NCBI GenBank assembly: GCA_964627035.1
Contig: CAZVKN010000021.1
Location: 1 to 49,023 of the forward strand
DNA length: 49,023 nt
Direction: 5' to 3'
From: CAZVKN01 sp964627035
GTDB lineage: Bacteria > Electryoneota > AABM5-125-24 > Hatepunaeales > Hatepunaeaceae
The translations under genes and the position numbers were made by a program. The notes under the pieces were generated by a model. It searched no databases and had not been told where the DNA came from. It was given only the letters and a program-made list of their open reading frames with translations. Shown piece by piece: positions 1-7,787 of the stretch (position 1 is the stretch's first letter; each line of letters opens with the position of its first letter).

Positions 1-54
<54 letters not shown>

Positions 55-73
55 CTAAATCAGGGGGAAATCC

Positions 74-223
74 ATGGAAAGCACCATAATCATAATTCTG
101 GTAATTGTGTTTATCTGGATATTTCTGAGGGCAAAAAAGAAAGGAAAAAGTGTTCGGCGGCATAGACGGGAAATTATGAACCGCTACCGGACCCCTCCTG
201 ACGAAAACAACGAAGATCATTAG
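74..223 (+). CDS. 49-residue single-pass membrane protein of unknown function
   Basis: This small ORF fills the gap between two tRNA genes. It starts with ATG at 74, six bases after a purine-rich ribosome binding site (AGGGGGA, 62-68), and ends with TAG at 221-223. Residues 5-18 are a hydrophobic stretch rich in Ile, Val and Phe, which looks like one membrane helix. A strongly basic segment follows (about residues 19-39, with many Lys and Arg), then an acidic C-terminus. The expected orientation is C-terminus in the cytoplasm (positive-inside rule). I do not recognise a family. The clear Shine-Dalgarno sequence and the sensible membrane topology support a real gene, but its short length keeps the call tentative. 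The ORF stops only six bases before the tRNA-Gly gene. Confidence 0.5.
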   Translation: MESTIIIILVIVFIWIFLRAKKKGKSVRRHRREIMNRYRTPPDENNEDH

Positions 224-229
224 ATTTTA

Positions 230-301
230 GCGAGAGTAACTCAGTGGTAGAGTTCCACGTTGCCAACGTGGCTGTCGCGGGTTCAAATCCCGTCTCTCGC
301 T
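230..301 (+). tRNA. tRNA-Gly (anticodon GCC)
   Basis: A complete cloverleaf can be drawn. The acceptor stem is GCGAGAG/CTCTCGC. The anticodon stem CCACG/CGTGG encloses the loop TTGCCAA, giving anticodon GCC. The T arm is GCGGG-TTCAAAT-CCCGT and the discriminator is T at 301. The following bases are CAC, so CCA is not encoded. A rho-independent terminator follows within a few bases. Confidence 0.95.
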
Positions 302-306
302 CACAA

Positions 307-342
307 AAAGGCACGGTGATTTAAGACCGTGCCTTTATTTTT
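307..342 (+). terminator. Rho-independent terminator after tRNA-Gly
   Basis: A perfect 11-bp inverted repeat (AAAGGCACGGT at 307-317 and ACCGTGCCTTT at 326-336) with an 8-base loop is followed by a T-rich run (ATTTTT). It ends the tRNA-Ala/tRNA-Gly transcription unit and separates it from the peptidase gene. Confidence 0.85.
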
Positions 343-413
343 ACGTTATTGAGAAACTTGTGTGCCAGTCAATAGTACAAATGCAAACACGCAAATACAA
401 TTTTGGAGCACTA

Positions 414-2168
414 ATGAGTAAAGAACTTATAAACCGTTTGGCAGAGCTAAAACGTCCATCCACCGAGCATCCGAGAACTTTCATCCCTGACGATGCCGTA
501 CTGTCATCGTGGAAGGAAATTGAACCGTACTATGCACAGTTGATGGAAAGCGATCTTGACAGTGTTGAAGAGGTCGAGCAGTGGATACTCGATCTGAGCG
601 AGCTGGAAGGAATCGTGGATGAGGATGGAAACAGAAGATACATCGCCATGACCTGCGCTACAGACGATGAAGGGGCTGAGAAAGCATATTTGGATTTTGT
701 AGAGAACATCGAGCCGCATCTGAAACAAATTGGTCATCAGATAAACCTGAAGCTTCTCGATTCACCTTTCACCGAGCAGTTGGATCCGGATCGTTACTTC
801 ATTTATCTGCGTGCAGTGAAGAATTCTGTTGAGCTGTTTCGCGAAGAAAACGTACCGCTTCAGACAGAACTCGGTAAGCTGTCACAACAGTATCAGAAGA
901 TCCTTGGCGCTATGACAGTCACCTTCCAGGATGAAGAAATGACTTTGCAGCAGGTTGGGAAGTTTCTCGAGTCTGACGAGCGCAATCTTCGTTTTGAGGC
1001 TTGGGAAGTTGCTTCAAACCGCCGATTGGAAGACACCGAAAAGCTGGAAGACATCTTTGACGAGATGCTCAAACTAAGACATCAGGTTGCGAAAAACGCC
1101 GGTTTTGACGATTTTCGTGCTTACCAGTTCCGCGTCTTTCAGCGGTTTGATTACACCCCGCAGGATTGCCTCGATTTCCACGATGCAATTGAGAAATATG
1201 TTGTGCCCATCACCAAGGAGCTGAACGAAGAACGTCGCACATCACTCGGATTGGACTCTGTCCGACCGTGGGACGGAGCTTGTGACAGGTTGGGGAGAGA
1301 GCCGCTAAAGCCGTTTGAAACCACAGTTGAGCTTGCGGAAGGGTGTCACAAAATATTCGGACAGATTGACAGTGAGCTTGGAGATCAGTTTCAGCGGATG
1401 ATTGATCTTGGTCTTCTCGATCTCGACAGCCGCAAGGGCAAAGCTCCCGGTGGCTATCAGGCGTCACTCGGTGAACTTCGTCTGCCGTTTATTTTTATGA
1501 ATGCGGTCGGAACAAACGGTAACCTATTTACGCTTCTTCACGAAGGTGGACATGCATTCCATCAGTTTGCGGTGAAGGATGAACCGATTGGAGCATACCG
1601 TCATTCAGGGATGGAGTTCGCCGAAGTAGCCTCCATGTCAATGGAGCATCTTGCAGGCGATCATCTTGGAGAGTTTTACAGTGCTCCTAACGCAGCAAGA
1701 GCCTGGCGCAGCAACCTGGAAGGAGATGTCGGTCTGTTTCCCTGGATAGCGATTGTAGATGCCTTCCAACACTGGATCTACACTCATCCTGATCACACTC
1801 GTGAAGAGAGATCCAACCACTGGGTCAGCTTAATGAACCGTTTCAGCAGCGGGACGGATTGGTCAGGATATGATGATGCGTTCAAGTATCGCTGGCATGC
1901 TCAGCTCCACATCTTTGAGTATCCGTTCTATTACATTGATTATGCGATTGCACTTCTCGGTGCATTGCAGGTGTGGAGGAATTCATTGAGTGACCTGCCG
2001 AAAGCAGTGGGTGCCTACAAATCCGCCCTGAAACTGGGTGGATCGAAGAAACTACCTGAGCTATTTGAAGCAGCAGGCATTGAGTTTGATTTCACCGCCC
2101 GCACAATCAAACCTCTTATGAAAGAGATTCAGCGTGAGATTGATGAGCAGGGCAAGCTCGAGAATTAG
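414..2168 (+). CDS. M3 family oligoendopeptidase (PepF/M3B type)
   Basis: This 584-residue zinc metallopeptidase is predicted to cut short peptides in the cytoplasm. The zinc site is visible as HEGGH (His376, Glu377, His380) inside LLHEGGHAFHQF, with the third ligand probably Glu404 in the AEVASM segment, as in M3B oligoendopeptidases. The N-terminal half is the helical region typical of the family, and the length fits PepF-like enzymes of about 560-600 residues. The reading frame is open upstream to 360, but ATG 414 is preferred because GGAG at 405-408 sits at the right distance and MSKELINRL is a natural start. There is no signal peptide. A weak promoter (TTGAGA at 349, TAGTAC at 373) may precede it. 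The gene is monocistronic between two terminators. Confidence 0.92.
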   Translation: MSKELINRLAELKRPSTEHPRTFIPDDAVLSSWKEIEPYYAQLMESDLDSVEEVEQWILDLSELEGIVDEDGNRRYIAMTCATDDEGAEKAYLDFVENIEPHLKQIGHQINLKLLDSPFTEQLDPDRYFIYLRAVKNSVELFREENVPLQTELGKLSQQYQKILGAMTVTFQDEEMTLQQVGKFLESDERNLRFEAWEVASNRRLEDTEKLEDIFDEMLKLRHQVAKNAGFDDFRAYQFRVFQRFDYTPQDCLDFHDAIEKYVVPITKELNEERRTSLGLDSVRPWDGACDRLGREPLKPFETTVELAEGCHKIFGQIDSELGDQFQRMIDLGLLDLDSRKGKAPGGYQASLGELRLPFIFMNAVGTNGNLFTLLHEGGHAFHQFAVKDEPIGAYRHSGMEFAEVASMSMEHLAGDHLGEFYSAPNAARAWRSNLEGDVGLFPWIAIVDAFQHWIYTHPDHTREERSNHWVSLMNRFSSGTDWSGYDDAFKYRWHAQLHIFEYPFYYIDYAIALLGALQVWRNSLSDLPKAVGAYKSALKLGGSKKLPELFEAAGIEFDFTARTIKPLMKEIQREIDEQGKLEN

Positions 2169-2187
2169 GCTGCTGATCTGCGATTGA

Positions 2188-2222
2188 AAGCCGTCCTGTG
2201 GGATAACCTCAGGACGGTTTTT
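2188..2222 (+). terminator. Rho-independent terminator downstream of oligoendopeptidase
   Basis: The stem CCGTCCTG (2191-2198) / CAGGACGG (2210-2217) has an 11-base loop and is followed by TTTTT. An A-run on the left side (2187-2189) means it could also act on the minus strand for the convergent membrane-protein gene that ends at 2223. Confidence 0.8.
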
Positions 2223-2642
2223 CTATTGATCTTCTGTGCTACTTGTTTTTGACAGCTTTCTATTGTCAAAGATCTTGACGATGACATAAGCGATCAATGC
2301 AAAGATGAAGAATACCAGCAGCAGCCAGGCAATTCCCTGAAGTGTTTCAATAATAGTGCGATAGACCTCGAGAACCCATCGGTCTGTTGTGAGAGCAATC
2401 GCTTTTGATTCTTCTGAGAATTCGGATGGATTGATATACTTCTCCAATGCCCAGATTCGGACACCGCTTGAGATTCCCACAACATAGATTGCAAACTTCA
2501 GGTATTTCACCCAAGCCTTGCTGATCTCATCGGCTATTATCCGGTTCAGGATGGTGTTGATCGGTTTGGAGAACATCCACACCACGATCATAGACACTGC
2601 TGCTGACAGCAGAAAAGTCACGGTTAGAAGTGTAATGAACAT
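2223..2642 (-). CDS. Small multi-pass membrane protein, unknown function
   Basis: This 139-residue protein has three evident hydrophobic segments: about residues 3-24, 47-63 (flanked by polar residues) and 98-122. It ends in a short charged tail. The order suggests an integral inner-membrane protein with a soluble loop around residues 65-95. No enzymatic motif is visible and I do not recognise the family. The start ATG lies 16 bases after the stop of the SDR oxidoreductase gene on the same strand, with AAGGGAAACCAG just upstream as a plausible ribosome binding region, so the two genes probably form an operon. It converges on the oligoendopeptidase gene across a shared terminator. Confidence 0.75.
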   Translation of the reverse strand: MFITLLTVTFLLSAAVSMIVVWMFSKPINTILNRIIADEISKAWVKYLKFAIYVVGISSGVRIWALEKYINPSEFSEESKAIALTTDRWVLEVYRTIIETLQGIAWLLLVFFIFALIAYVIVKIFDNRKLSKTSSTEDQ

Positions 2643-2658
2643 CTGGTTTCCCTTAATG

Positions 2659-3516
2659 TTATGTGGGATCCGATATACCTGTCAACTCCAAGCTTACATC
2701 CCACAGTTTTTTCGCAATAGCTTCGTTATATGATTCTTCGCTGGATTGTTTTTCTTTTCTATTATCATAATACTTGCCGGTGACAGAAGCAACTTCAGGT
2801 GAACAAGCGAGATATATCTGTGTATCGGCTCCTTTTCGGTCGCTAATAAGAAACGGCTTGATCAGGCTGAAGAACAGACGAAAAGGGAATGTTCCGCTCC
2901 TTCCGAAGCCTGTTCTGACCACACCCGGGTGAAGGCAGTTTACGGTAATGCCCGTTCCTTCCAGTCGTCTTGCCAACTCATACGTAAACAGCACATTCGC
3001 CAACTTTGATTGACAATAAGCTTGCCACCCACTATAACTGTTCTCAAACTGCAAATCGTTAAAGTTCATTGAAGCATTATAATGGGCTCCGGAAGCTACG
3101 TTGACAATACGGGCAGGTGCGCTTTTCTTAAGCAGATCAAGCAGCAACAGTGTCAGAAGATAATACCCAAGATGGTTCAAAGCAATGGTCATCTCAATTC
3201 CGTCATCAGATAGCTGTCGGCTGCCGAAGATCGTTCCGGCATTGTTGACAAGCACATCGAGTCTGCCATATTCAGAGTGGATCTTCTTGGCGAGCGTTCT
3301 TATTGATTTTTGTGATGACATATCAGCGATCAGCAGATCCACAGTGTTACTACCACTAAGCTTTCTGACATCTTTAAGTGCAGTTCTTCCCCGATTCCGA
3401 TCACGACAAACCATCACCACAGATGCCTGTTGTCGAGCCAATTCGATAGCGGTAACTTTACCAAGCCCTGAGTTTGCTCCGGTGATTATGCAAGTTTTTC
3501 CTTTCATATACCTCAT
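2659..3516 (-). CDS. Short-chain dehydrogenase/reductase (retinol dehydrogenase-like SDR)
   Basis: A 285-residue classical SDR. The NAD(P)-binding motif TGANSGLG spans residues 12-19, followed by a CRDRNR segment (residues 37-42) typical of NADP-preferring members. NNAG is at 91-94. The catalytic residues are Ser142 and the Tyr167-x-x-x-Lys171 pair (YCQSK), followed by the HPGVVRTG segment found in RDH11-14/WWOX-like enzymes. The substrate cannot be told from sequence; lipophilic aldehydes, ketones or sterol-like compounds are typical for this branch. A second ATG three codons in (residue 4) is an alternative start, and neither start has a strong Shine-Dalgarno sequence. The gene is upstream of, and probably co-transcribed with, the small membrane protein that begins at 2642. 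Confidence 0.9.
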   Translation of the reverse strand: MRYMKGKTCIITGANSGLGKVTAIELARQQASVVMVCRDRNRGRTALKDVRKLSGSNTVDLLIADMSSQKSIRTLAKKIHSEYGRLDVLVNNAGTIFGSRQLSDDGIEMTIALNHLGYYLLTLLLLDLLKKSAPARIVNVASGAHYNASMNFNDLQFENSYSGWQAYCQSKLANVLFTYELARRLEGTGITVNCLHPGVVRTGFGRSGTFPFRLFFSLIKPFLISDRKGADTQIYLACSPEVASVTGKYYDNRKEKQSSEESYNEAIAKKLWDVSLELTGISDPT

Positions 3517-3560
3517 ATACCAAAAACCGAAAAAAAAACGGAAGGTAACACGATAATGAT

Positions 3561-3588
3561 TGTAGTCGTGGTTGTCTCAACCACGACT
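3561..3588 (-). repeat. Palindromic intergenic repeat, copy 1 (minus orientation)
   Basis: Perfect 11-bp arms AGTCGTGGTTG (3564-3574) and CAACCACGACT (3578-3588) surround a TCT loop. Read on the minus strand it continues into CTACAA, matching the other three copies in the window at 7758, 21071 and 35389. Confidence 0.75.
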
Positions 3589-3645
3589 TCGGGCTATAGA
3601 CAAGCCTACTACAGTGACAGAATCGGTGTATAACTGTACTATCAT

Positions 3646-3679
3646 TAAAAACGGATGATAACCAAGTTACCATCCGTTT
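3646..3679 (-). terminator. Rho-independent terminator of the IscA-like gene
   Basis: On the minus strand, AAACGGATG and CATCCGTTT (plus strand 49-57 and 71-79 of the 3600s) form a stem. It extends through GTAAC/GTTAT with a three-base loop, and a TTTTTAATG run follows on the minus strand. It lies about 35 bases downstream of the IscA-like stop codon. Confidence 0.78.
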
Positions 3680-3712
3680 AACCAATCTGCAATATCGGTG
3701 GCTCGATATAAA

Positions 3713-4039
3713 TCAAGCACAAAACGACTTTCCGCAGCCGCAGCTGCTGGATGCATTCGGGTTTGTGAATGTGAAGCCCGAATTCATCATGTCATTTGAG
3801 TAGTCAAGCTTCGCGCCGTCCAGCAGTGCAAGACTCTCTTTGTCAACTAGGACTTTTATACCATTCTGCTCGACAATAGCGTCGGTTTCCTTAATGTCGG
3901 CATCGAAAGCGATGAAGTACTCCAGCCCGGAGCAGCCGCCGCTGTTAATGCCGATTCGCAAATGCTGACCTTCAATTTCCTGTTCTTTCATCATCGAGTT
4001 AAGTTGATTGACCGCCATTTCGGTTACTGTGACTGACAT
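3713..4039 (-). CDS. A-type iron-sulfur cluster carrier (IscA/ErpA/SufA family)
   Basis: This 108-residue HesB/IscA-fold protein delivers or assembles Fe-S clusters in the cytoplasm. The three conserved cysteines are present: Cys36 in NSGGCSGLEY and Cys100/Cys102 in the SSCGCGKSF tail, which is the family pattern C-x(n)-C-x-C. An extra cysteine is at 107. Length is normal for the family. The start is well supported by AGGAGATAC just before the ATG. No other isc or suf genes are nearby, so it is a free-standing A-type carrier. The upstream region has AT-rich candidate -10 sequences (TATATT), and a strong terminator follows the gene, so it is probably transcribed alone. Confidence 0.93.
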   Translation of the reverse strand: MSVTVTEMAVNQLNSMMKEQEIEGQHLRIGINSGGCSGLEYFIAFDADIKETDAIVEQNGIKVLVDKESLALLDGAKLDYSNDMMNSGFTFTNPNASSSCGCGKSFCA

Positions 4040-4236
4040 TGTATCTCCTGAAAATATATTCGTCCATTTAGTTATTTAGAGTAATATACGTAATAGAATA
4101 CGAAATAGTGGAATTGCTGTGAAAAAAAACTCTAAAATGATAATCCAAGTTTCAAAATGAGGCTGTTTTGATAAAAGTCTTGCTTTGAGTTGAGTCTGTT
4201 TCGTAAATTACCTTTCTAAATATAGAGGAAATTCCG

Positions 4237-4743
4237 ATGACAAATAAACAGCGTATTGCAATCTATCCCGGCACGTTTGATCCGATAACCTACGGGCATC
4301 TGGATATCATTCATCGTGCATCACCGCTATTTGATGAAGTCATTGTAACACTTGCGATGAATAGCGGCAAACAGCCACTATTTACGGACGATGAACGCTA
4401 TGAAATGATAAAACAAGCAACTGATAGGATTAAAAACTGTAGGGTTGCGCAGATTAAAGGGTTGATAGTAGATTTTGCCAAAAAGGTCAACGCAGCAGCA
4501 ATTATCCGTGGTCTGAGGGCTATTAGTGATTTTGAATATGAGTTTCAGATTGCTTTGATGAACCGCAAGCTCTATTCACCGATTGACACAGTATTTCTCA
4601 TGCCGGATGAGAAATACACCTATCTCAGCTCCAGCATCGTCCGTGAAATTGCACGTCACGGCGGAGACTATGACTGTTTCGTGCCTAGGATTGTCAGGGA
4701 TGAGCTGGAGATCAAATACGGACGAATGAGGAGAAAACAGTGA
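4237..4743 (+). CDS. coaD: Phosphopantetheine adenylyltransferase
   Basis: CoaD transfers AMP from ATP to 4'-phosphopantetheine, making dephospho-CoA, the fourth step of coenzyme A synthesis. The 168-residue length is typical. The nucleotidyltransferase motif is visible as PGTFDPITYGH (His21 in the T/H-x-G-H signature). RGLRAISDFEYE and the YLSSSIVRE segment match the substrate and ATP-binding regions of the family. A GAGG ribosome binding site precedes the ATG. The stop codon overlaps the start of pta by four bases (GTGA), so the two are translationally coupled. This links CoA synthesis to acetyl-CoA/acetyl-phosphate exchange. The gene opens a plus-strand unit after a 197-bp intergenic region. 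Confidence 0.97.
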   Translation: MTNKQRIAIYPGTFDPITYGHLDIIHRASPLFDEVIVTLAMNSGKQPLFTDDERYEMIKQATDRIKNCRVAQIKGLIVDFAKKVNAAAIIRGLRAISDFEYEFQIALMNRKLYSPIDTVFLMPDEKYTYLSSSIVREIARHGGDYDCFVPRIVRDELEIKYGRMRRKQ

Positions 4744-6830
4744 AATCTGTATATCTCACCGCAACGGAACCGCGCAGCGGAAAAAGTGTAGTGGCGGTAG
4801 GTTTAATGAACCTGTTTCGCGAGAGAGTGGATCGGGTAGGTTACATCAAACCGATCGGATACGGAACAAAGGAAAGATTGGATGAAGATGTTGATCTGCT
4901 TCGGCATATATATGAGTTCGACGTTCCTTCGGAAGTGATGAACCCGCTAACGATAAATCGCGCCGGTCAGATGCTAGCGGATGGCAACACTGATGAATTG
5001 CTGACGAAAGTTCTAAGAGCGCATCGTCAACTAACGGAGCGAAACGACCTGATTATCGTTGAAGGAACGGATTATAAAGGCATGATTTCAGCACTTGAAT
5101 TTGATATAAATGCAGATATATCAAAGAATCTGGATGCTCCTGTGGTCATGGTTGCCAGCGGATTAGAACGATCCGCTGAGGAGATTGTGGAACAGGTGAC
5201 CGCCGCTAAAGAATCATTTGATGAGAAAGGGTGTGACTTCATCGGTGTGATTGTGACTCAGGTCGAGATGGCTGTTCATGATCAGGTTCAGAGAACAGTT
5301 GAGTCAAAATTAGAGCGTCACAATATTGATCTGTTGGGTGTTATGCCCTACAATGAAATCCTCGCTCGTCCCCGCATGGGCGAGATTGCGAGAAAGATCA
5401 ATGCAAGAGTGATGTTCGGACACGAATACCTGCGCAATTTAACAAAAGAACCCCGGGTGGCGGCGATGAGCATCGGTAATGCCTTGGAGAGGTTTTTTGA
5501 CGGTATGCTGTTAATTACTTCCGGTGACAGGGAAGATATGATCGTAGCTGCGATGACATCACGGGTGGCTACTACTTACCCAAACATAAGCGGGATTATA
5601 CTGACAGGCGGATTGGAGCCAGCGGATTCGGTCAAGAGGCTTATCGGAGGACTCGGCAAGTTCAATATCCCGATCCTACAGGTTCCGTACGATACGTTTG
5701 AAATCACCAAGAGAATCAGCCGGATGCCGGTAAGTCTTTATGCCGGTGACACCGAGAAACTGAATCATGTCTATCAGGATATGAAGAGATACATCAATCA
5801 GCGGAAGATTAACAGATTCCTTGAAATTCCACGAACTCCCAAAACCACACCATTAGTATTCCTCAACGGTATATTGGAGAAGGCACGTGCAAATCGCAAG
5901 AGGATTGTTCTGCCTGAAGGAGAGGAAGAGCGCACCTTGAAGGCGGTATCGCGTGTACTGGATGACTCTATTGCGGACATTGTTTTACTCGGTGATCCGG
6001 ACACAATACGCGAGAACGCCATCAGAGTTGATGCAAAGATCGAAACGGCGACCATAATAGATCCCGCACAGAGTGAACTGCTCAAGCAATATTCGGCAGC
6101 ATATTACAAGATGCGTGAACATAAAGGTATAAGCAAAGATCACGCACACGATGTTATAATTGATCCGATATATTTCGGCACAATGATGGTACATCTCGGT
6201 GATGCGGACGGTCTTGTTTCAGGTGCGGTGCACACCACACGACACACAATCACTCCTGCATTTCAGATTATCAAGACCAAGCCGGATGTCAAGCAGGTAT
6301 CTTCGATCTTTTTCATGTGTCTTGAGGATCGTGTATTGATATATGGGGATTGTGCGGTAATTCCAAATCCGAGCGAGGAAGATCTAGCAGATATCGGGAT
6401 GCTGTCCGCAAAAAATGCTGAGGCATTCGGATTTGAACCGCTGGTAGCCATGTTGTCATATTCTACCGGAGCGTCCGGCGTCGGTCCGGAAGTTGAACGG
6501 GTGAAGAATGCGACTGACATGATTAAGAAACGAATGCCGGATTTGAAGGTTGAAGGACCTATCCAGTACGATGCAGCCATTTCTCCGGAGACTGCGAAAA
6601 CAAAACTGCCGGGAAGTGATGTAGCTGGTAAGGCAAATGTGTTTATTTTCCCTGATTTGAATGCAGGGAACACCGCTTATAAAGCTGTTCAAAGATCGGC
6701 AAAGGCAATTGCTGTCGGTCCGGTGCTTCAGGGATTAGCCAAACCGGTCAATGATCTTTCACGTGGTGCATTGGTTGAGGATATTGTCTATACGATAGCC
6801 ATAACGTCAATTCAGGCGCAGATCAGTTAA
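4740..6830 (+). CDS. pta: Phosphate acetyltransferase, long form
   Basis: Pta interconverts acetyl-CoA plus phosphate and acetyl phosphate plus CoA. At 696 residues it is the long, three-part form. The N-terminal P-loop-like domain resembles BioD/CobB dethiobiotin synthetases (TEPRSGKS, residues 9-16). A DRTGG regulatory domain occupies roughly 215-330. The C-terminal catalytic PTA_PTB domain starts near residue 375 (KRIVLPEGEEERTLKA) and contains LVSGAVHTT and YSTGASG segments. The start is GTG at 4740, with GAGGAG upstream, overlapping the coaD stop. No acetate kinase gene is next to it, so that partner must lie elsewhere or an ADP-forming acetyl-CoA synthetase is used. No clear terminator follows; the next gene has its own promoter. 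Confidence 0.96.
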   Translation: MKSVYLTATEPRSGKSVVAVGLMNLFRERVDRVGYIKPIGYGTKERLDEDVDLLRHIYEFDVPSEVMNPLTINRAGQMLADGNTDELLTKVLRAHRQLTERNDLIIVEGTDYKGMISALEFDINADISKNLDAPVVMVASGLERSAEEIVEQVTAAKESFDEKGCDFIGVIVTQVEMAVHDQVQRTVESKLERHNIDLLGVMPYNEILARPRMGEIARKINARVMFGHEYLRNLTKEPRVAAMSIGNALERFFDGMLLITSGDREDMIVAAMTSRVATTYPNISGIILTGGLEPADSVKRLIGGLGKFNIPILQVPYDTFEITKRISRMPVSLYAGDTEKLNHVYQDMKRYINQRKINRFLEIPRTPKTTPLVFLNGILEKARANRKRIVLPEGEEERTLKAVSRVLDDSIADIVLLGDPDTIRENAIRVDAKIETATIIDPAQSELLKQYSAAYYKMREHKGISKDHAHDVIIDPIYFGTMMVHLGDADGLVSGAVHTTRHTITPAFQIIKTKPDVKQVSSIFFMCLEDRVLIYGDCAVIPNPSEEDLADIGMLSAKNAEAFGFEPLVAMLSYSTGASGVGPEVERVKNATDMIKKRMPDLKVEGPIQYDAAISPETAKTKLPGSDVAGKANVFIFPDLNAGNTAYKAVQRSAKAIAVGPVLQGLAKPVNDLSRGALVEDIVYTIAITSIQAQIS

Positions 6831-6845
6831 CTCGGGATCACTGTT

Positions 6846-6874
6846 TTGCATTGTTGAGGACTTTTATTTATATT
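6846..6874 (+). promoter_or_regulatory. Candidate sigma70-type promoter for the fmdB unit
   Basis: TTGCAT (6846-6851) is followed after exactly 17 bases by TATATT (6869-6874). Transcription would start near 6881, leaving a short leader before the ATG at 6908. The same -10 hexamer recurs at three other candidate promoters in the window. Confidence 0.5.
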
Positions 6875-6907
6875 ACTTGATTCAGCAGTAACTATATTGA
6901 GGAATAA

Positions 6908-7165
6908 ATGCCGACGTACGAATACCAATGCCAAAGTTGCGGTTATCAGGTGGAATATTTTCAGTCAATAAAGGAAGATCCACGAACCGAATGCCCGAGA
7001 TGTCAAGGCGAACTGAAAAGGATGGTCTCCAACGGTGCCGGGTTGATTTTCAAGGGAACCGGTTTCTATATTACCGATTATAAAAAACGTGACGATAAAT
7101 CCAAACCAAACAGCAGCAGAAAACCTGTTAAGAGTTCAGCCAAAGAGACGGTTGCAAGCAGTTAG
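6908..7165 (+). CDS. FmdB-family zinc ribbon protein
   Basis: This 85-residue protein starts with the family signature MPTYEYQC and has two CxxC knuckles (Cys8/Cys11 and Cys29/Cys32) that should bind one zinc. An LIFKGTGFY-type motif follows (about residues 46-55). The C-terminus is a basic, Ser/Lys-rich, probably disordered tail. FmdB-like proteins are often called putative regulatory proteins, but their role is not settled. A TTGAGGAATAA ribosome binding region precedes the ATG. Two short genes follow closely on the same strand (gaps of 19 and 10 bases) and are probably co-transcribed. Confidence 0.92.
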   Translation: MPTYEYQCQSCGYQVEYFQSIKEDPRTECPRCQGELKRMVSNGAGLIFKGTGFYITDYKKRDDKSKPNSSRKPVKSSAKETVASS

Positions 7166-7184
7166 CGGCTTTAGGAGTCAATCT

Positions 7185-7388
7185 ATGAAAAAAATGATTT
7201 TCACATCAATGGCGGATCAGAAGAAGATGATGGATTTTTTTGAGAAGCATGATATCAAATATTCCTGGGATTTTATGAACAAACGTTATGAGCTTCACCT
7301 TGGAACCGCTACTTCCGACCAGATTAAAACGCTGCTAAAAGAATCCGGGATGAAAGTACAGTTCAAGTGGGGTGATTACTATTGGTAA
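7185..7388 (+). CDS. 67-residue conserved-looking small protein, unknown
   Basis: The ATG at 7185 has a good Shine-Dalgarno sequence (TTAGGAGTCAATCT). The product is soluble, rich in Met, Lys and aromatic residues, and ends KWGDYYW. No known motif is visible. The frame is open upstream into fmdB, but the ribosome binding site fixes the start here. It sits between fmdB and another small unknown gene with only short gaps, so the three are likely one transcript. The compact fold and the alternating hydrophobic pattern around residues 1-10 and 28-45 suggest a small alpha/beta domain. This is inference only. Confidence 0.7.
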   Translation: MKKMIFTSMADQKKMMDFFEKHDIKYSWDFMNKRYELHLGTATSDQIKTLLKESGMKVQFKWGDYYW

Positions 7389-7398
7389 GGAGCATTAA

Positions 7399-7737
7399 AT
7401 GAAACTACCGCGTAATTTACCGACACCGAAATTCATCCGTCCTAACGATTATGTAACGATCGCAGGGGCAGATTATGTCATCCAAAGAAACGAATTCCAG
7501 CAGATGATTAAGGTGATCGGTCGTGTATCCAGAAAATTACCGTCCGAAAAAGATATAATTTGGGCTCTTAAGGAGTATCGTCCGGTAGCTTATTGGGGAA
7601 ATAAGTACTTTCTTTACGAAAAGATAGACAGTGATCAGCTTCCGGAGATTAAAGAAATGATTTGGGCTGCTGACAAGAGACGTGGAATTGAACCACCTGA
7701 TATGAAGGAGTTAGGTGATCCGCTGTACGATTTCTGA
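7399..7737 (+). CDS. 112-residue protein of unknown function
   Basis: The ATG at 7399 follows TAAGGAGCATTAA, a strong ribosome binding site that overlaps the stop of the preceding gene. The product is soluble with no signal peptide. It has a PNDYVTIAGADYVIQRN segment (residues 15-31) that looks like the start of a small beta-rich domain, then a charged helical middle and a Pro-rich end. I do not recognise a family. Its tight spacing to the 67-residue gene suggests that the two work together. It converges on hemL, with a palindromic repeat in the gap that might serve as a bidirectional transcription stop. Confidence 0.75.
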   Translation: MKLPRNLPTPKFIRPNDYVTIAGADYVIQRNEFQQMIKVIGRVSRKLPSEKDIIWALKEYRPVAYWGNKYFLYEKIDSDQLPEIKEMIWAADKRRGIEPPDMKELGDPLYDF

Positions 7738-7757
7738 AAGATCAGTATTGTGTATTT

Positions 7758-7787
7758 AGTCGGGGTTGAAGACAACCCTGACTACAG
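7758..7787 (+). repeat. Palindromic intergenic repeat, copy 2
   Basis: AGTCGGGGTTG, AAGA, CAACCCTGACT and CTACAG-like flanks match the family seen at 3561, 21071 and 35389. The arms differ by one base pair. It lies between convergent genes. The hemL stop codon (CTA on this strand, 7782-7784) falls inside the repeat. Confidence 0.75.

Noticed and set aside
3561..3588. Palindromic repeat as a simple terminator
   Set aside because: No T-run follows on either strand, and near-identical copies occur in three other intergenic places, which favours a repeat family.
6263..6673. 136-residue minus-strand ORF antisense to pta
   Set aside because: It is a shadow of the pta catalytic domain; the plus-strand frame has all family motifs and the antisense product has none.
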